Positions 17,641 through 27,552 of a stretch of DNA of 64,000 nucleotides are shown here, one piece after another. Within the stretch, counting starts at the first letter, position 1, and every line of letters begins with the position of its first letter. Source of the DNA: Pseudovibrio axinellae. Its GTDB lineage: Bacteria > Pseudomonadota > Alphaproteobacteria > Rhizobiales > Stappiaceae. A program made the position numbers and the translations under genes. Where the stretch lies: the NCBI RefSeq assembly GCF_900110875.1, contig NZ_FOFM01000003.1:310001-374000 (forward strand). The letters run 5' to 3'. The notes beneath the pieces were generated by a model. It did no database searches. It had not been told where the DNA came from and saw only the letters and a program-made list of their open reading frames with translations.

Positions 17641-18567
17641 TTATTTGTTCAGCGCGTCAAACAACGGTGGCTCTTCGGTAAGGCCCAGCAGCCGACGCGC
17701 AGCGGTGACTGTATTGCTCATCAACATCGCGATTGTCATTGGGCCAACGCCACCGGGGACTGGTGTAATTGCTCCAGCATGCCCAAGCGCTTCGTCATAG
17801 GCCACATCGCCCACCAGACGTGTTTTACCTTCGCCTTTTTCCGGTGCAGGAATACGGTTCATACCCACGTCGATCACAGTGGCACCAGCTTTGATCCAAT
17901 CACCGCGGATCATCTGAGGGCGTCCCACAGCTGCAACCACGATATCAGCTCCGCGAACCAGATCAGGAAGATCCTTGGTACGTGAATGAGCAATCGTGAC
18001 CGTACAGTTTTCCTGCAACAACAACTGGGCAACAGGTTTGCCAACGATGTTGGAGCGGCCAACAATCACAGCTGTTTTACCAGAAAGATCAGCGCCGAGA
18101 GCACGTTTGGTAAGCAGCACGCACCCTGCTGGCGTACATGGCACCAAAGCGCGGTCAGTGTTGCCACTGCCTAAAAGGCCGACGTTGATAGGGTGGAACC
18201 CGTCAACATCTTTCTCAGGCTTGATGAGGTTGAGGACCTTATTCTCGCTAATATGCTTAGGCAGCGGGAGTTGAACAAGAATACCATGAATAGCTTGGTC
18301 TTCGTTCATCTCCGCGACAAGTGCCAGCAGCTTTTCTTCGCTCACATCAACCGACAGGGTGTGTGTGATTGAGTTAAAGCCACATGCGCTTGCGGTGCGT
18401 CCTTTGTTGCGCACATACACCTGACTGGCAGGATCTTCACCCACAATCACAACGGCCAAACCTGGCTTAACGCCGATCTCTGCTGCCAGACGTGCAGTGC
18501 GTGCTGTGATTTCGTCAGTCACAGATGCCGCGATAGCTTTGCCGTTTAAAATAAGAGCCTCAGTCAT
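17641..18567 (-). CDS. folD: Methylenetetrahydrofolate dehydrogenase/cyclohydrolase FolD
   Basis: A 308-residue bifunctional enzyme that interconverts 5,10-methylene-, methenyl- and 10-formyl-tetrahydrofolate using NADP. The N-terminal catalytic part has [14 protein letters not shown] with the catalytic Lys, and [15 protein letters not shown]. The Rossmann part has GRSNIVGKP, and [14 protein letters not shown] closes the family signature. It lies 8 nt after purU, so the two form an operon that partitions formyl-tetrahydrofolate between formate release and folate reduction. Confidence 0.96.
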   Translation of the reverse strand: MTEALILNGKAIAASVTDEITARTARLAAEIGVKPGLAVVIVGEDPASQVYVRNKGRTASACGFNSITHTLSVDVSEEKLLALVAEMNEDQAIHGILVQLPLPKHISENKVLNLIKPEKDVDGFHPINVGLLGSGNTDRALVPCTPAGCVLLTKRALGADLSGKTAVIVGRSNIVGKPVAQLLLQENCTVTIAHSRTKDLPDLVRGADIVVAAVGRPQMIRGDWIKAGATVIDVGMNRIPAPEKGEGKTRLVGDVAYDEALGHAGAITPVPGGVGPMTIAMLMSNTVTAARRLLGLTEEPPLFDALNK

Positions 18568-18575
18568 GACAAATC

Positions 18576-19433
18576 CTACTTAAAGATCACGGTACGATCA
18601 CCGTTCAGGAGAATTCGGTGCTCCAGATGATAGCGGACAGCACGAGCCAGAACCTGACTTTCCGTATCACGCCCTTGGGCAATGAGTTCGTTCACCGAAT
18701 AGGAATGTTCAACACGGCTTACGTCTTGCTCAATGATCGGGCCCTCGTCAAGGTCAGCTGTAACGTAGTGAGCTGTCGCACCAACCATCTTGACGCCGCG
18801 TGCATGGGCACGGTGGTACGGTTTTGCACCAATAAAGCTTGGCAGGAAAGAATGGTGGATATTGATCACCTTACCAGCGAGCTTCTCACAAAGGTCATTT
18901 GAAAGAATCTGCATGTAGCGCGCAAGGATCACAAGGTCGATGTTTTCCCGCTCCACCAGATCAACAATCTGCGCTTCCTGTTCTGCTTTGGTTTCTTTCG
19001 TCACAGGAAGATAGTGGTACGCAATCTTTTCGTGCTCAACACGTGCCTGATACTTCGTATGGTTAGACGCTACAGCCACCAGATCCATCGGCAACTGACC
19101 GGTGGAGTTGCGGTAAAGCAGATCGTTCAGGCAGTGCCCCATTTGCGAAACAAGGACCAGAACACGCGGCTTCTTGGAAAGATCATGCACTTTCCAGTCA
19201 AAACCATAGCCTGTCGCGACAGGGCCGAAGCCTTCTTCAAACCGCTCTTTGGTCATTCGATCAGGGGCATGGAAGGATATGCGCATAAAGAAACGGTCAG
19301 TCTCTGGATCGCCGTATTGAGCGCTTTCGCAGATGTTGCAGTTTTGAGAGGCGATTGAATTCGCAACCGCTGCAACAATGCCCTTTCTGTCGCCGCAGGA
19401 AAGGGTAAGGACATAGTTTGCCGGAGTGTTCAT
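18576..19433 (-). CDS. purU: Formyltetrahydrofolate deformylase PurU
   Basis: A 285-residue enzyme hydrolysing 10-formyltetrahydrofolate to formate and tetrahydrofolate. The N-terminal ACT domain (about 7-90; [18 protein letters not shown]) senses amino acids, as Met and Gly control E. coli PurU. The C-terminal formyltransferase-type domain has [19 protein letters not shown] with the catalytic Asn and His, and the distal Asp in [12 protein letters not shown]. It is first in an operon with folD. The upstream region showed no recognisable glycine or folate riboswitch by eye. Confidence 0.96.
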   Translation of the reverse strand: MNTPANYVLTLSCGDRKGIVAAVANSIASQNCNICESAQYGDPETDRFFMRISFHAPDRMTKERFEEGFGPVATGYGFDWKVHDLSKKPRVLVLVSQMGHCLNDLLYRNSTGQLPMDLVAVASNHTKYQARVEHEKIAYHYLPVTKETKAEQEAQIVDLVERENIDLVILARYMQILSNDLCEKLAGKVINIHHSFLPSFIGAKPYHRAHARGVKMVGATAHYVTADLDEGPIIEQDVSRVEHSYSVNELIAQGRDTESQVLARAVRYHLEHRILLNGDRTVIFK

Positions 19434-19806
19434 GGGAGGCTTAATCTACACGTTTGATCTGAGTTTTCTGCCGCGCACCATAGGGTGCAACTCGCCATTT
19501 TCAAAGCGAAAAAGACTGACGAACTGCAGAAAGTAGAGCCAGCCGAAAATAATCGGATCAATTTGGGTTCTGCAAGAGGATCAACCCTGCTTTGGGCACT
19601 GGCAATTACAATACTGGCCCGGCATTTCCGTAGGCCTCAGGAAAGCGATACCTTTATATTTGCCTTGTTATATTATCGGGTATCAAATCAACCAGATTGA
19701 GAACAACACCGTAGATTTCTAGAGTGAATGACGGTGCGTTCGCTTGTGGTCAGGGCTTTTTTAGTCCAGCAGCGCATCTGTTCGACCGGTGGGCCGGGGG
19801 TGCAAA
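19434..19806. other. Intergenic region before glycosyltransferase
   Basis: About 370 nt with the divergent promoters of purU and the glycosyltransferase. A 71-codon plus-strand frame at 19485 has no supported start and no recognisable product. Nothing else was seen. Confidence 0.45.
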
Positions 19807-20931
19807 ATGAAGCTCTTTATAGTTCAGGAAAGCTTCTTGGATGAAGACATTGCACAGGTCACTGAGGTGATCGCGAATGGCCTTGCTGCGCGTCAACACA
19901 ACATCACGCTGGTCACGCTAACCGGAAAACCAATTGAAACTACGCATTATTCTCCGCGAGTAACCTCTGTCTTTCTGGGAAAAGCACGCGCCGCAGCTGC
20001 GGCGGCCGGTGTTGCCAGACTGGTAGAAAAGGAAAAGCCGGACGTTATTCTCTCTCACGGAACTGCCAGCAATATTGCCTGCCTGACAGCAGTGAAAACC
20101 CGCTCTTCGTTGAAAGTCCCGGTTGCGATCACACTCCATTCGTCAGTTACGATTTCTGAGAAACTGGCGCTGGAAACGCAAAAAAGCGCCGCAACCATCG
20201 CTGTGCCACTAATTTACCGAGAGGCGGACCGGATCATCTGTACGCTGAAGTCGATTGAGCACGTCATAGATCTGTGTACTCAGGTGCCAAGCGAAAAGTC
20301 GGTTGTCCTATACAACCCTCTGGTCGAAATGAACGTGTTTGAAACAGCAGCTGCGCCAATTGAGGAGGAGTGGTTTGAAGCACCTGGTGCCAGCAAGGTC
20401 GTAAGTGTGGGGTCAAGTTCAAACCACCTCGCGCACCATCAGCTCTTACAGGCAATGGCGATCAGCCGTTACAAGGTAAACTTGCGGGCCTATTTGTTGG
20501 GGCAGGGTAAAGATCAGGAGGAAATGCGCGTCCTTGCCTCCAGTCTGGCTCTTGATGACATCGTGACTATGCCGGGGGTCGTTGCCAAGCCCGAGAGGTT
20601 TTTGCGTGCTGCCAATGTGTATGTTTCAACCTCCCAGCACGACAGTGTTTCTGGAGAACTTGTGCGCGCAATGGCACTGGGCACACCTGTGGTCGCAATC
20701 GACAGCGGCGCTGGCGCTCGTGAGGTGTTGCGTGATGTGCGAAATGGGTGGCTTGTGCCCTTCGGGGAAGCAGACAAACTGTCGGAAGCCATCATTGCAG
20801 CCGTCAAATGCGATCGCTCAGATGATACTCTGGCAACCCGGGCGCGGGACTTCTCGCAGGAGCGTACGATAGATACCTATGAGAAGCTATTAGTTTCCAT
20901 GATTGCGGAGCGGGTCTCCGATCTGGACTAA
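19807..20931 (+). CDS. Family 4-like glycosyltransferase
   Basis: A 374-residue GT-B-fold glycosyltransferase. The N-terminal domain begins MKLFIVQESFLDEDIAQVTEVIANGLAARQH, typical of GT4 acceptor domains. The C-terminal half has LGQGKDQEEM and YVSTSQHDSVSGELVRAMALGTPVVAID, the donor-binding E-x7-E region in slightly modified form. It transfers a sugar from a nucleotide sugar, probably in cell-surface polysaccharide or glycolipid synthesis; the acceptor is unknown. The ATG at 19807 follows a GGGGG ribosome site and replaces a start six codons upstream. It is a lone gene with no polysaccharide cluster around it. Confidence 0.8.
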   Translation: MKLFIVQESFLDEDIAQVTEVIANGLAARQHNITLVTLTGKPIETTHYSPRVTSVFLGKARAAAAAAGVARLVEKEKPDVILSHGTASNIACLTAVKTRSSLKVPVAITLHSSVTISEKLALETQKSAATIAVPLIYREADRIICTLKSIEHVIDLCTQVPSEKSVVLYNPLVEMNVFETAAAPIEEEWFEAPGASKVVSVGSSSNHLAHHQLLQAMAISRYKVNLRAYLLGQGKDQEEMRVLASSLALDDIVTMPGVVAKPERFLRAANVYVSTSQHDSVSGELVRAMALGTPVVAIDSGAGAREVLRDVRNGWLVPFGEADKLSEAIIAAVKCDRSDDTLATRARDFSQERTIDTYEKLLVSMIAERVSDLD

Positions 20932-21227
20932 CCCCATAATCGCTAGGGGCGAAGATAATTTTCTATGTTGTTAGAACCAGTTCCCATCATGGTGCAGACT
21001 GTTTCATAACGGGCGGTAAATTCATATAACCCCATATAATTACTAGGTAAATCATGTTTTTTCCTGCTTTACCTTGGGATAACACAACCTAATCGACACG
21101 GGAGTTTGACCTGTGATTCCGGCTTGCCGTACCCTGACGGAAGCCGTGTTCTGTTGGCTGGCGTTTGTAGTGTGCGTTCGTGTTCGTTCTCCACCCATAA
21201 AACAAGCAAGTTGCTGGAGCATCGCTA

Positions 21228-22826
21228 TTGAATTTTAGGTCTGGGTTTTGCAACAAGACGAGGAGTAGTCCTACGCCTGTCATTCGGCGCAGCCCTGCAC
21301 TTGTGCTGATTGCAACCCTGTCTGCATGTATGGTGGGTCCAAACTTCGAACGACCAGAGCTTTCCCCCGAAGCCAAGTTTACCCGTGATGATCCCGGCGC
21401 AACCGTCTCTGCCAACACAGTGGCTGGCGCCTCACAATCCTTCTCCACACACAGAGATGTTCCCGGAGAATGGTGGGAACTGTTCCAGTCTCAACCACTC
21501 AACACTTTCGTCAGTCTTGCCGTTGCCAATAGCCCGTCTCTGGCGCAGTCAGAAGCAGCGCTCCGTCAGGCGCAGGAAACAGCGTATGCAGCAGGCGGGG
21601 CACTCTACCCAACGGTCACCGGCCTTGCTGACTTCAACCGTCAAAAGTTCGCGATAGGTGGTGGTGGTGCAGGCCAAATCATTGCAAACATCAGCCCTAT
21701 TTTCTCCATGTACAGCGCTTCCCTGGCCATATCGTATACCTTGGATATCTGGGGTGGGGTTCGGCGCAATATTGAATCGCAGGTCGCCGATGTCCAGTAC
21801 GCCCAATTTCAAGTGGAAGCAGCACACCTCACACTGACCTCCAACCTGTTAAATGCTGTCATCCAGGAAGCGTCGGTCAAAGGTCAGATCCGCGCGACAA
21901 AAGAAATTATCCAGGTACAGGAGCGACAGCTCTCTATCCTTCGCACTCAGTTCAGGCTTGGGGGCGTTGATGAAAGCCAGGTGTTGCAGCAAGTTGCGAC
22001 GCTTGAGCAAACCAAAGCAACATTGCCAGCACTGGAACAGGCGCTTGTTGTCCAAAAAAACCTGATCAACACTCTGGGTGGTTTCTATCCAACCCAAAAT
22101 GTAGTGCAGGAGTTCGAGCTTTCAGACCTTACATTGCCAAGAAAGCTTCCCCTCAGCCTGCCTTCACAGCTTGTGGAGCAACGGCCTGATGTTCGATCAG
22201 CTGAGGCCCAGCTTTGGGCCGCCAGTGCTGATATCGGTGTTGCCCTGGCAAACCAGCTGCCGAACTTTACCATTACAGGCAACGCAGGAAACCAATCTGC
22301 TGAGTTCCACCGCCTGTTTTCGTCAGGAACCGGGATTTGGTCCCTCACCACATCTTTGAGCCAGACCATATTTGATGCAGGTACGCTCAACAGCGAGCGT
22401 AAAGCCGCGGTTGCTGCCTTTGATGCAGCTGCCGCGAACTACCGTGAAGTGGTTGTTTCAGCCTTTGGGGATGTCGCAAATACCATCAGCGCTGTCCAAA
22501 AGGATGCCAAAGCGCTCAAGGCAAGCTTGGCGGCGGAGCGCTCAGCCATGAAAAGCCTGAAGTTGACACAGCAGCAATACACGTTGGGTGCCATTGATCT
22601 GACAACTTTGCTTCTTGCCGTCCAGACCTATCAGCAGGCAAAGATCAATCTTGTTCAAGCGCAGGCGGCACGCTTTTCAGATACGGTTGCTCTCTTTTTC
22701 GCGCTGGGCGGGGGCTGGTGGAACAGGTCACTGTCAGCTCCAAATCGGGTCAGGGAGCCTTTGACAATTCTCTCCGCAGTTCCTCCGTTTAACCGCAGAC
22801 AGACCGTGCCGATGAGCCAGCCATGA
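21228..22826 (+). CDS. RND efflux outer membrane factor (NodT/OprM family)
   Basis: About 532 residues. The N-terminus carries a lipoprotein-type signal with lipobox LSAC (Cys at about residue 35) followed by MVGPNFERPELS, the usual OprM/NodT start. Two outer-membrane-efflux repeats follow with long coiled helices; LSLPSQLVEQRPDVRSAEAQLWAASADIGVA is the family signature. It forms the trimeric channel taking substrates through the outer membrane. The TTG start at 21228 is used, with GGAG 8 nt upstream; it is uncertain but needed for the signal peptide. It is the first gene of a three-gene operon, its stop overlapping the adaptor start as ATGA. Confidence 0.88.
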   Translation: MNFRSGFCNKTRSSPTPVIRRSPALVLIATLSACMVGPNFERPELSPEAKFTRDDPGATVSANTVAGASQSFSTHRDVPGEWWELFQSQPLNTFVSLAVANSPSLAQSEAALRQAQETAYAAGGALYPTVTGLADFNRQKFAIGGGGAGQIIANISPIFSMYSASLAISYTLDIWGGVRRNIESQVADVQYAQFQVEAAHLTLTSNLLNAVIQEASVKGQIRATKEIIQVQERQLSILRTQFRLGGVDESQVLQQVATLEQTKATLPALEQALVVQKNLINTLGGFYPTQNVVQEFELSDLTLPRKLPLSLPSQLVEQRPDVRSAEAQLWAASADIGVALANQLPNFTITGNAGNQSAEFHRLFSSGTGIWSLTTSLSQTIFDAGTLNSERKAAVAAFDAAAANYREVVVSAFGDVANTISAVQKDAKALKASLAAERSAMKSLKLTQQQYTLGAIDLTTLLLAVQTYQQAKINLVQAQAARFSDTVALFFALGGGWWNRSLSAPNRVREPLTILSAVPPFNRRQTVPMSQP

Positions 22827-23977
22827 ATGAGCGCAAGAAACCAAACACCAAGAAAAATATGATCATTATGCTGATTTGTGTCGCCGTGGCGTTTGGTGGT
22901 CTTTACGCGTTTCAGTTTTACAAATCCATACTTGCAAACAAATTCATTTCCGCGATTCAAAACAAGGTTGAGACAATCTCTTCCTACAAGGCCACCAACC
23001 AGCTTTGGACAGACAAGATCACGGCAATTGGTAGCCTTGTTGCTATCAAAGGTGCAGAGCTTTCACCACAGGTGGCTGGCACTGTTACCCGGATCAACTT
23101 CTCTTCAGGGGAAGATGCCGAGCAAGGCATGCTGCTTATTGAACTTGATACCACTCAAGAAGTCGCCCAGCTTCAGTCACTGCAGGCACAAGAGACTCTG
23201 GCACGTCAGACGCTCGATAGGGACTTAAAGCAGTACAAGGTCAAAGCGGTCAGCAAGCAACAGATCGATACAGACTGGTCCAACCTTAGAAACCTGCAGG
23301 GGCAGGTGCAAAACCAGCTTGCGCTCATTGCCAAGAAGAACATTCGCGCGCCGTTTTCAGGCAGGGTTGGTGTTCGCCAGGTAAGTGTTGGCCAGTATCT
23401 GAATGTTGGGACGCCTTACGTATCTCTTCAACAGCTGGATGAGCTCTTCGTTGATTTCTATGTGCCTCAGCGCTTCCTAAGCGTGATCCGTTCAGGGCAA
23501 AAAATCAGGCTCACTGTCGACGCTTTCCCCAACAAGGTCGTGGACGGAAAAGTCGTGGCAATAGATTCACTTGTAGATAATAGCAATGGCAACGCCAAGG
23601 TGCGTGGCAGGTTCAAAAATCCCAACAAGATTCTGCTTCCCGGCATGTTTGTCGATGTTGATATTGTTACTTCAGCGCCAGATGAGCGGGTCACCGTTCC
23701 GCAAACTGCAATCACCTACAATTCCTACGGTGTAAGCGTATACGTCCTTGAAAAGACTAAGAAAAAGAGTGGCGGAAAAGACATTTATAAAGCGAACGTA
23801 CGGTTTGTGGAGACCGGACAGAAGCGCGGCGATCAGATTGTAATTACTAAAGGAGTTAAAAACGATGAGCTGGTTGTAAGCGCTGGTCAGAATAAGTTGA
23901 GCAACGGTTCGCAAGTTATGATCGATAACTCTGTCCTGCCAACAAATGACCCAAACCCCAAACCCGTTGAGCATTAG
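22823..23977 (+). CDS. RND efflux periplasmic adaptor (membrane fusion protein)
   Basis: A 384-residue HlyD/AcrA-type adaptor. One N-terminal membrane anchor (about 13-32) replaces the lipid anchor of AcrA. A lipoyl half-motif (about 70-105, GAELSPQVAGTVTRINF), a short alpha-hairpin, the second lipoyl half (IRAPFSGRVGVRQVSVGQYL) and beta-barrel and membrane-proximal domains follow. It links the inner-membrane pump to the outer-membrane channel. The gene overlaps its upstream partner by four nucleotides and ends 9 nt before the pump gene, so all three are probably translated from one mRNA. Confidence 0.92.
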   Translation: MNERKKPNTKKNMIIMLICVAVAFGGLYAFQFYKSILANKFISAIQNKVETISSYKATNQLWTDKITAIGSLVAIKGAELSPQVAGTVTRINFSSGEDAEQGMLLIELDTTQEVAQLQSLQAQETLARQTLDRDLKQYKVKAVSKQQIDTDWSNLRNLQGQVQNQLALIAKKNIRAPFSGRVGVRQVSVGQYLNVGTPYVSLQQLDELFVDFYVPQRFLSVIRSGQKIRLTVDAFPNKVVDGKVVAIDSLVDNSNGNAKVRGRFKNPNKILLPGMFVDVDIVTSAPDERVTVPQTAITYNSYGVSVYVLEKTKKKSGGKDIYKANVRFVETGQKRGDQIVITKGVKNDELVVSAGQNKLSNGSQVMIDNSVLPTNDPNPKPVEH

Positions 23978-23986
23978 GGAGGCTGG

Positions 23987-26900
23987 ATGTCTAGCTTCAC
24001 AGAAGTCTTTGTGCGTCGACCCGTTATGGCATCGACCATCAGCCTTATGATCCTCGCATTAGGGTTGCGTGCAGCTTTTCTTTTGCCGGTATTGGAGTAC
24101 CCGAAGACAGAAAATACAGTCATCACAATCTCGACGACCTATTACGGGGCAAGTGCGGAGACTATAGCCGGTTTCATAACCACGCCGCTGGAAGAAGCAA
24201 TCGCGCAGGCGGAAGGCATTGATTATATGACCTCCACCAGCGCAAGCACCGTTAGCACGATCACTGTTAACCTGGTTCTGAACTACGACGCGGACAAAGC
24301 GCTGACCGAGATATCGGCACAAATTTCCTCGGTTATTGACCAATTGCCGCAACAAACTCAAAATCCGGTTCTGACCATTCAAGTGGGCGAAACCATCGAT
24401 GCGATGTATATCGGGTTCACCGCTGACGTGATCGACCGTAACCAGCTGACAGACTACATCTTGCGCGTCGTCCAGCCACAAATCCAGGCAATCGAAGGGG
24501 TGCAAACAGCGGAACTCATTGGCGAAAAGCGCTATGCCATTCGGGTCTGGCTGGACCCGGGCAAATTGGCAGCCTATAGCCTGACAGGAACAGACGTCGC
24601 AAACGCGTTGGCTCAAAACGATTTTATCTCTGGTGTCGGTAAATCCAAAGGACAGATGGTTCAGGTGGAACTGACAGCAAACACTAACCTGACAGACGTT
24701 GAACAATTCAGGCAGCTGGTGGTTCGGCAAAGCGGTTCAGCGATTATTCGCCTTCAGGATATAGGGCAAGTCGTGCTTGGCTCGGAGGACTACGATAGCG
24801 CAGTCCTCTACAGCGGCAAACAAGCGGTCTATATCGGTGTGCAGGCCGCACCAGCGGCAAATGTCCTGGCGATGCTAGATGAAGTCCGCGCTTTGATACC
24901 TCAAATTCAAGATGCAATGCCTCCTGGTCTGGAAGTGCGTGTCGTGTATGATTCCGGCCTTTTTATTGATGCAGCGATCGATGAAGTGATCAGCGCATTG
25001 GTCGAAGCATTGCTCATCGTGACTGTTGTGATCTTCTTGTTTATCGGGTCATTGCGCACCGTTGTCATTCCGGTGATTGCTATCCCCCTCTCACTGGTGG
25101 GAACGTTCTTTATCATGTTAGTGCTGGGGTACTCCATCAACTTGCTGACATTGTTGGCACTCGTGCTTGCAATCGGCTTGGTGGTGGATGATGCGATCAT
25201 TGTCGTGGAAGACGTTGAGCGGCATATTGCAGAAGGCAGCACCCCGACCATGGCTGCAATTCAGGCAGGGCAGGACCTTGGACGGCCTATCCTGGCAATG
25301 ACAGCAGTGCTGGTTGCAGTGTACGCCCCCATCGGCTTTCAGGGAGGGCTGACGGGCGCTCTGTTTACTGAATTTGCTTTTACTGTTGTTGGGGCGGTGA
25401 CCATTTCGGCGCTCGTAGCACTTACCCTAACGCCTATGATGAGTTCCAAAATCCTCAAAGCCAGGTCTGAGAAGTCCAGCGGTTGGGACGAAACATTCAC
25501 CCGCACAGTCGATGATATTTATGACAGGTTCAGGAGCAAGTACCTTCGCTTGCTCGAAGCTTCGCTGGATAACAAGGTCGTTGTTCTCACGTTCGCCGCG
25601 TTGATCCTCACTTCTATTCCCTTCCTGTATGGAACAAGCAAGCAGGAGCTGGCGCCTCAGGAAGATCAGGGCTTGGTGCTGGCACAGTCCACGCCAGCAC
25701 CGTCTGCCACGTTGCAGCAAAAGCTCTTGTACGCTGAAGAAATTTACCGCAATGCCGCTAAGTATTCAGAGACCGAGGGTGTATTCCAGCTGATCTTAAG
25801 CAGCAGCGTCCTCTCCGGTATTTTGCTGACCCCATGGGACGAACGCGATAAAACCGCAACGCAGCTGCAATATTCCATGCAAACCCCGATGCAAGCTATC
25901 GCAGGCCTGAAAACTGTGATGTTCCAGAACCCGCCCTTGCCGGGCAGTAGTGGCTTGCCGGTTCAATTCGTTCTCAAGACCACTCAAAGCGTCGAGAAAC
26001 TCAATCTGGTTGGCAGCCAGTTGCTCACCAAAGCCCAGGAAACCGGGAAGTTCGTGTTTATTGATAAGGACCTGAAGATAGACAGACCGCAGGGCCAGAT
26101 TCTCATAGATAGGGACCTGACAGCAGAGTTGGGGCTCACTATGTCAGACGTGGGTTCAGCTCTGACAAACTTGATGAGTGGTGGTTACATCAACTATTTC
26201 GATTTTGATGGGCGCTCATATAAGGTTATTCCGCAGCTCATTCAGTATGATCGCCTCAATCCCGAACAGCTGTTGGACACTTACATCCGCACCAGCAATG
26301 GCTCGGTCGTTCCACTGTCGACCATTGCAACCATAGAGACCACAGCAACACCGGAGTTTATTCCGCACTTCCAGCAGCAAAATTCAATGACGTTGTCAGG
26401 CGTTCCCAATTTCGGAATTCCGCTCGCAGAAGCCCTCACCACCTTGCAAGGGTTAGCTGCGGACGAATTGCCTGTAGGTTATGCGGTTGATTATGCGCAG
26501 CAATCGCGCCAGTTTGAGCAGGAATCTGATAGCTTTATCGTGACGTTTGCGTTTGCCTTGCTCATCATTTTTCTCACCCTTGCAGCACAGTTTGAGAGCT
26601 TCCGTGATCCCATAATCATTCTCGTCTCGGTCCCCATGTCGATTGCAGGCGCGCTGTTCTTCATCAATATTGGAATAGGAGGCGCAAGCATTAATATCTA
26701 CACCCAGGTGGGCATCATCACGCTGATGGGGTTGATTTCCAAGCACGGTATTTTGATCGTGGAAGTTGCGCGTGAACTGCAAGAAAATCAGGGTGCAAGC
26801 AAAAGAGAAGCTGTTATCGGCGCGTTGCATGTGCGCCTTCGCGCAATTTTGATGACAACAGCCGCTATGGTCCTCGGTGTTATCCCTCTTGTGCTGGCAA

Positions 26901-27097
26901 GCGGAGCAGGTGCCGCCTCTCGTTTCAATATGGGCCTGGTGATCGCCACAGGTCTTTCCATCGGAACACTCTTCACGCTTTTCGTCGTGCCCAACGTGTA
27001 CATGCTGATTGCACAAGATCGCTCAAAAAATAGGCAACCCGATGATATTGCGAAGGAAACGCCAAAAGGAGATGGTGAGCCAGACCCCGCTCAATAA
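23987..27097 (+). CDS. RND multidrug efflux pump (AcrB/MexB type)
   Basis: A 1036-residue hydrophobe/amphiphile exporter, 12 membrane helices with two large periplasmic loops. Proton-relay residues are visible: adjacent Asp401-Asp402 in GLVVDDAIIVVEDVERH (helix 4) and Lys919 in GLISKHGILIVEVAREL (helix 10). Together with the adaptor and outer membrane factor upstream it forms a complete tripartite pump driven by the proton gradient, exporting drugs, detergents or bile-salt-like compounds. GGGAGG precedes the start. No TetR-type repressor is adjacent, so regulation is unknown. Confidence 0.95.
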   Translation: MSSFTEVFVRRPVMASTISLMILALGLRAAFLLPVLEYPKTENTVITISTTYYGASAETIAGFITTPLEEAIAQAEGIDYMTSTSASTVSTITVNLVLNYDADKALTEISAQISSVIDQLPQQTQNPVLTIQVGETIDAMYIGFTADVIDRNQLTDYILRVVQPQIQAIEGVQTAELIGEKRYAIRVWLDPGKLAAYSLTGTDVANALAQNDFISGVGKSKGQMVQVELTANTNLTDVEQFRQLVVRQSGSAIIRLQDIGQVVLGSEDYDSAVLYSGKQAVYIGVQAAPAANVLAMLDEVRALIPQIQDAMPPGLEVRVVYDSGLFIDAAIDEVISALVEALLIVTVVIFLFIGSLRTVVIPVIAIPLSLVGTFFIMLVLGYSINLLTLLALVLAIGLVVDDAIIVVEDVERHIAEGSTPTMAAIQAGQDLGRPILAMTAVLVAVYAPIGFQGGLTGALFTEFAFTVVGAVTISALVALTLTPMMSSKILKARSEKSSGWDETFTRTVDDIYDRFRSKYLRLLEASLDNKVVVLTFAALILTSIPFLYGTSKQELAPQEDQGLVLAQSTPAPSATLQQKLLYAEEIYRNAAKYSETEGVFQLILSSSVLSGILLTPWDERDKTATQLQYSMQTPMQAIAGLKTVMFQNPPLPGSSGLPVQFVLKTTQSVEKLNLVGSQLLTKAQETGKFVFIDKDLKIDRPQGQILIDRDLTAELGLTMSDVGSALTNLMSGGYINYFDFDGRSYKVIPQLIQYDRLNPEQLLDTYIRTSNGSVVPLSTIATIETTATPEFIPHFQQQNSMTLSGVPNFGIPLAEALTTLQGLAADELPVGYAVDYAQQSRQFEQESDSFIVTFAFALLIIFLTLAAQFESFRDPIIILVSVPMSIAGALFFINIGIGGASINIYTQVGIITLMGLISKHGILIVEVARELQENQGASKREAVIGALHVRLRAILMTTAAMVLGVIPLVLASGAGAASRFNMGLVIATGLSIGTLFTLFVVPNVYMLIAQDRSKNRQPDDIAKETPKGDGEPDPAQ

Positions 27098-27123
27098 AAT
27101 CACTATGCAATTTTGCGGAAAGA

Positions 27124-27147
27124 AAACTGGCGGAACCTTGCCAGTTT
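27124..27147 (+). terminator. Hairpin after RND operon (weak terminator)
   Basis: AAACTGGC / GCCAGTTT form a perfect 8-bp stem over an 8-nt loop 27 nt after the pump stop. The following sequence is A-rich rather than T-rich, so its use as a terminator on this strand is doubtful. Confidence 0.4.
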
Positions 27148-27259
27148 GAGAAAAATTGACTTTCACCTGTGGAACACTTGGAAGTTTCTCACAGCAAAAC
27201 GAATTTGAGTGGTTGCCTATTTTAAATCCTGAAGCTATAAACCGCCCCACACAACGCAT

Positions 27260-27334
27260 TGGGGTGTAGCCAAGTGGTAAGGCAACGGTTTTTGGTATCG
27301 TGTACCGTAGGTTCGAATCCTACCACCCCAGCCA
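27260..27334 (+). tRNA. tRNA-Gln (TTG)
   Basis: A 75-nt cloverleaf. The acceptor TGGGGTG pairs with CACCCCA. The D arm has TAGCCAAGTGGTAAGGC. The anticodon stem ACGGT/ATCGT encloses TTTTGGT, giving anticodon TTG. The T arm is GTAGG TTCGAAT CCTAC, followed by discriminator G and encoded CCA. Confidence 0.95.
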
Positions 27335-27552
27335 GCTTTCTCATTAAACGATTGAAGTGATTACTAAATTTCAAAACCAAACGGTTTGAAATTGAGCCTT
27401 TTTGCGTTGCGGTAATACACGGTGTGTTCCTCGGACCTTTTCGAGGATAAGATGGCAACGTACTTACTCTCCAAATATTACCGGACCAATGCGCAAATTC
27501 CAGTTGGCTTCTTTAGGCAGGGTTGCTTGCGGTGTTTCAAGATGAAGCTGGG

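Noticed and set aside
24059-24730. A 223-codon minus-strand frame
   Set aside because: It lies antisense to the RND pump gene, is Cys/Gln-rich and has no ribosome site.
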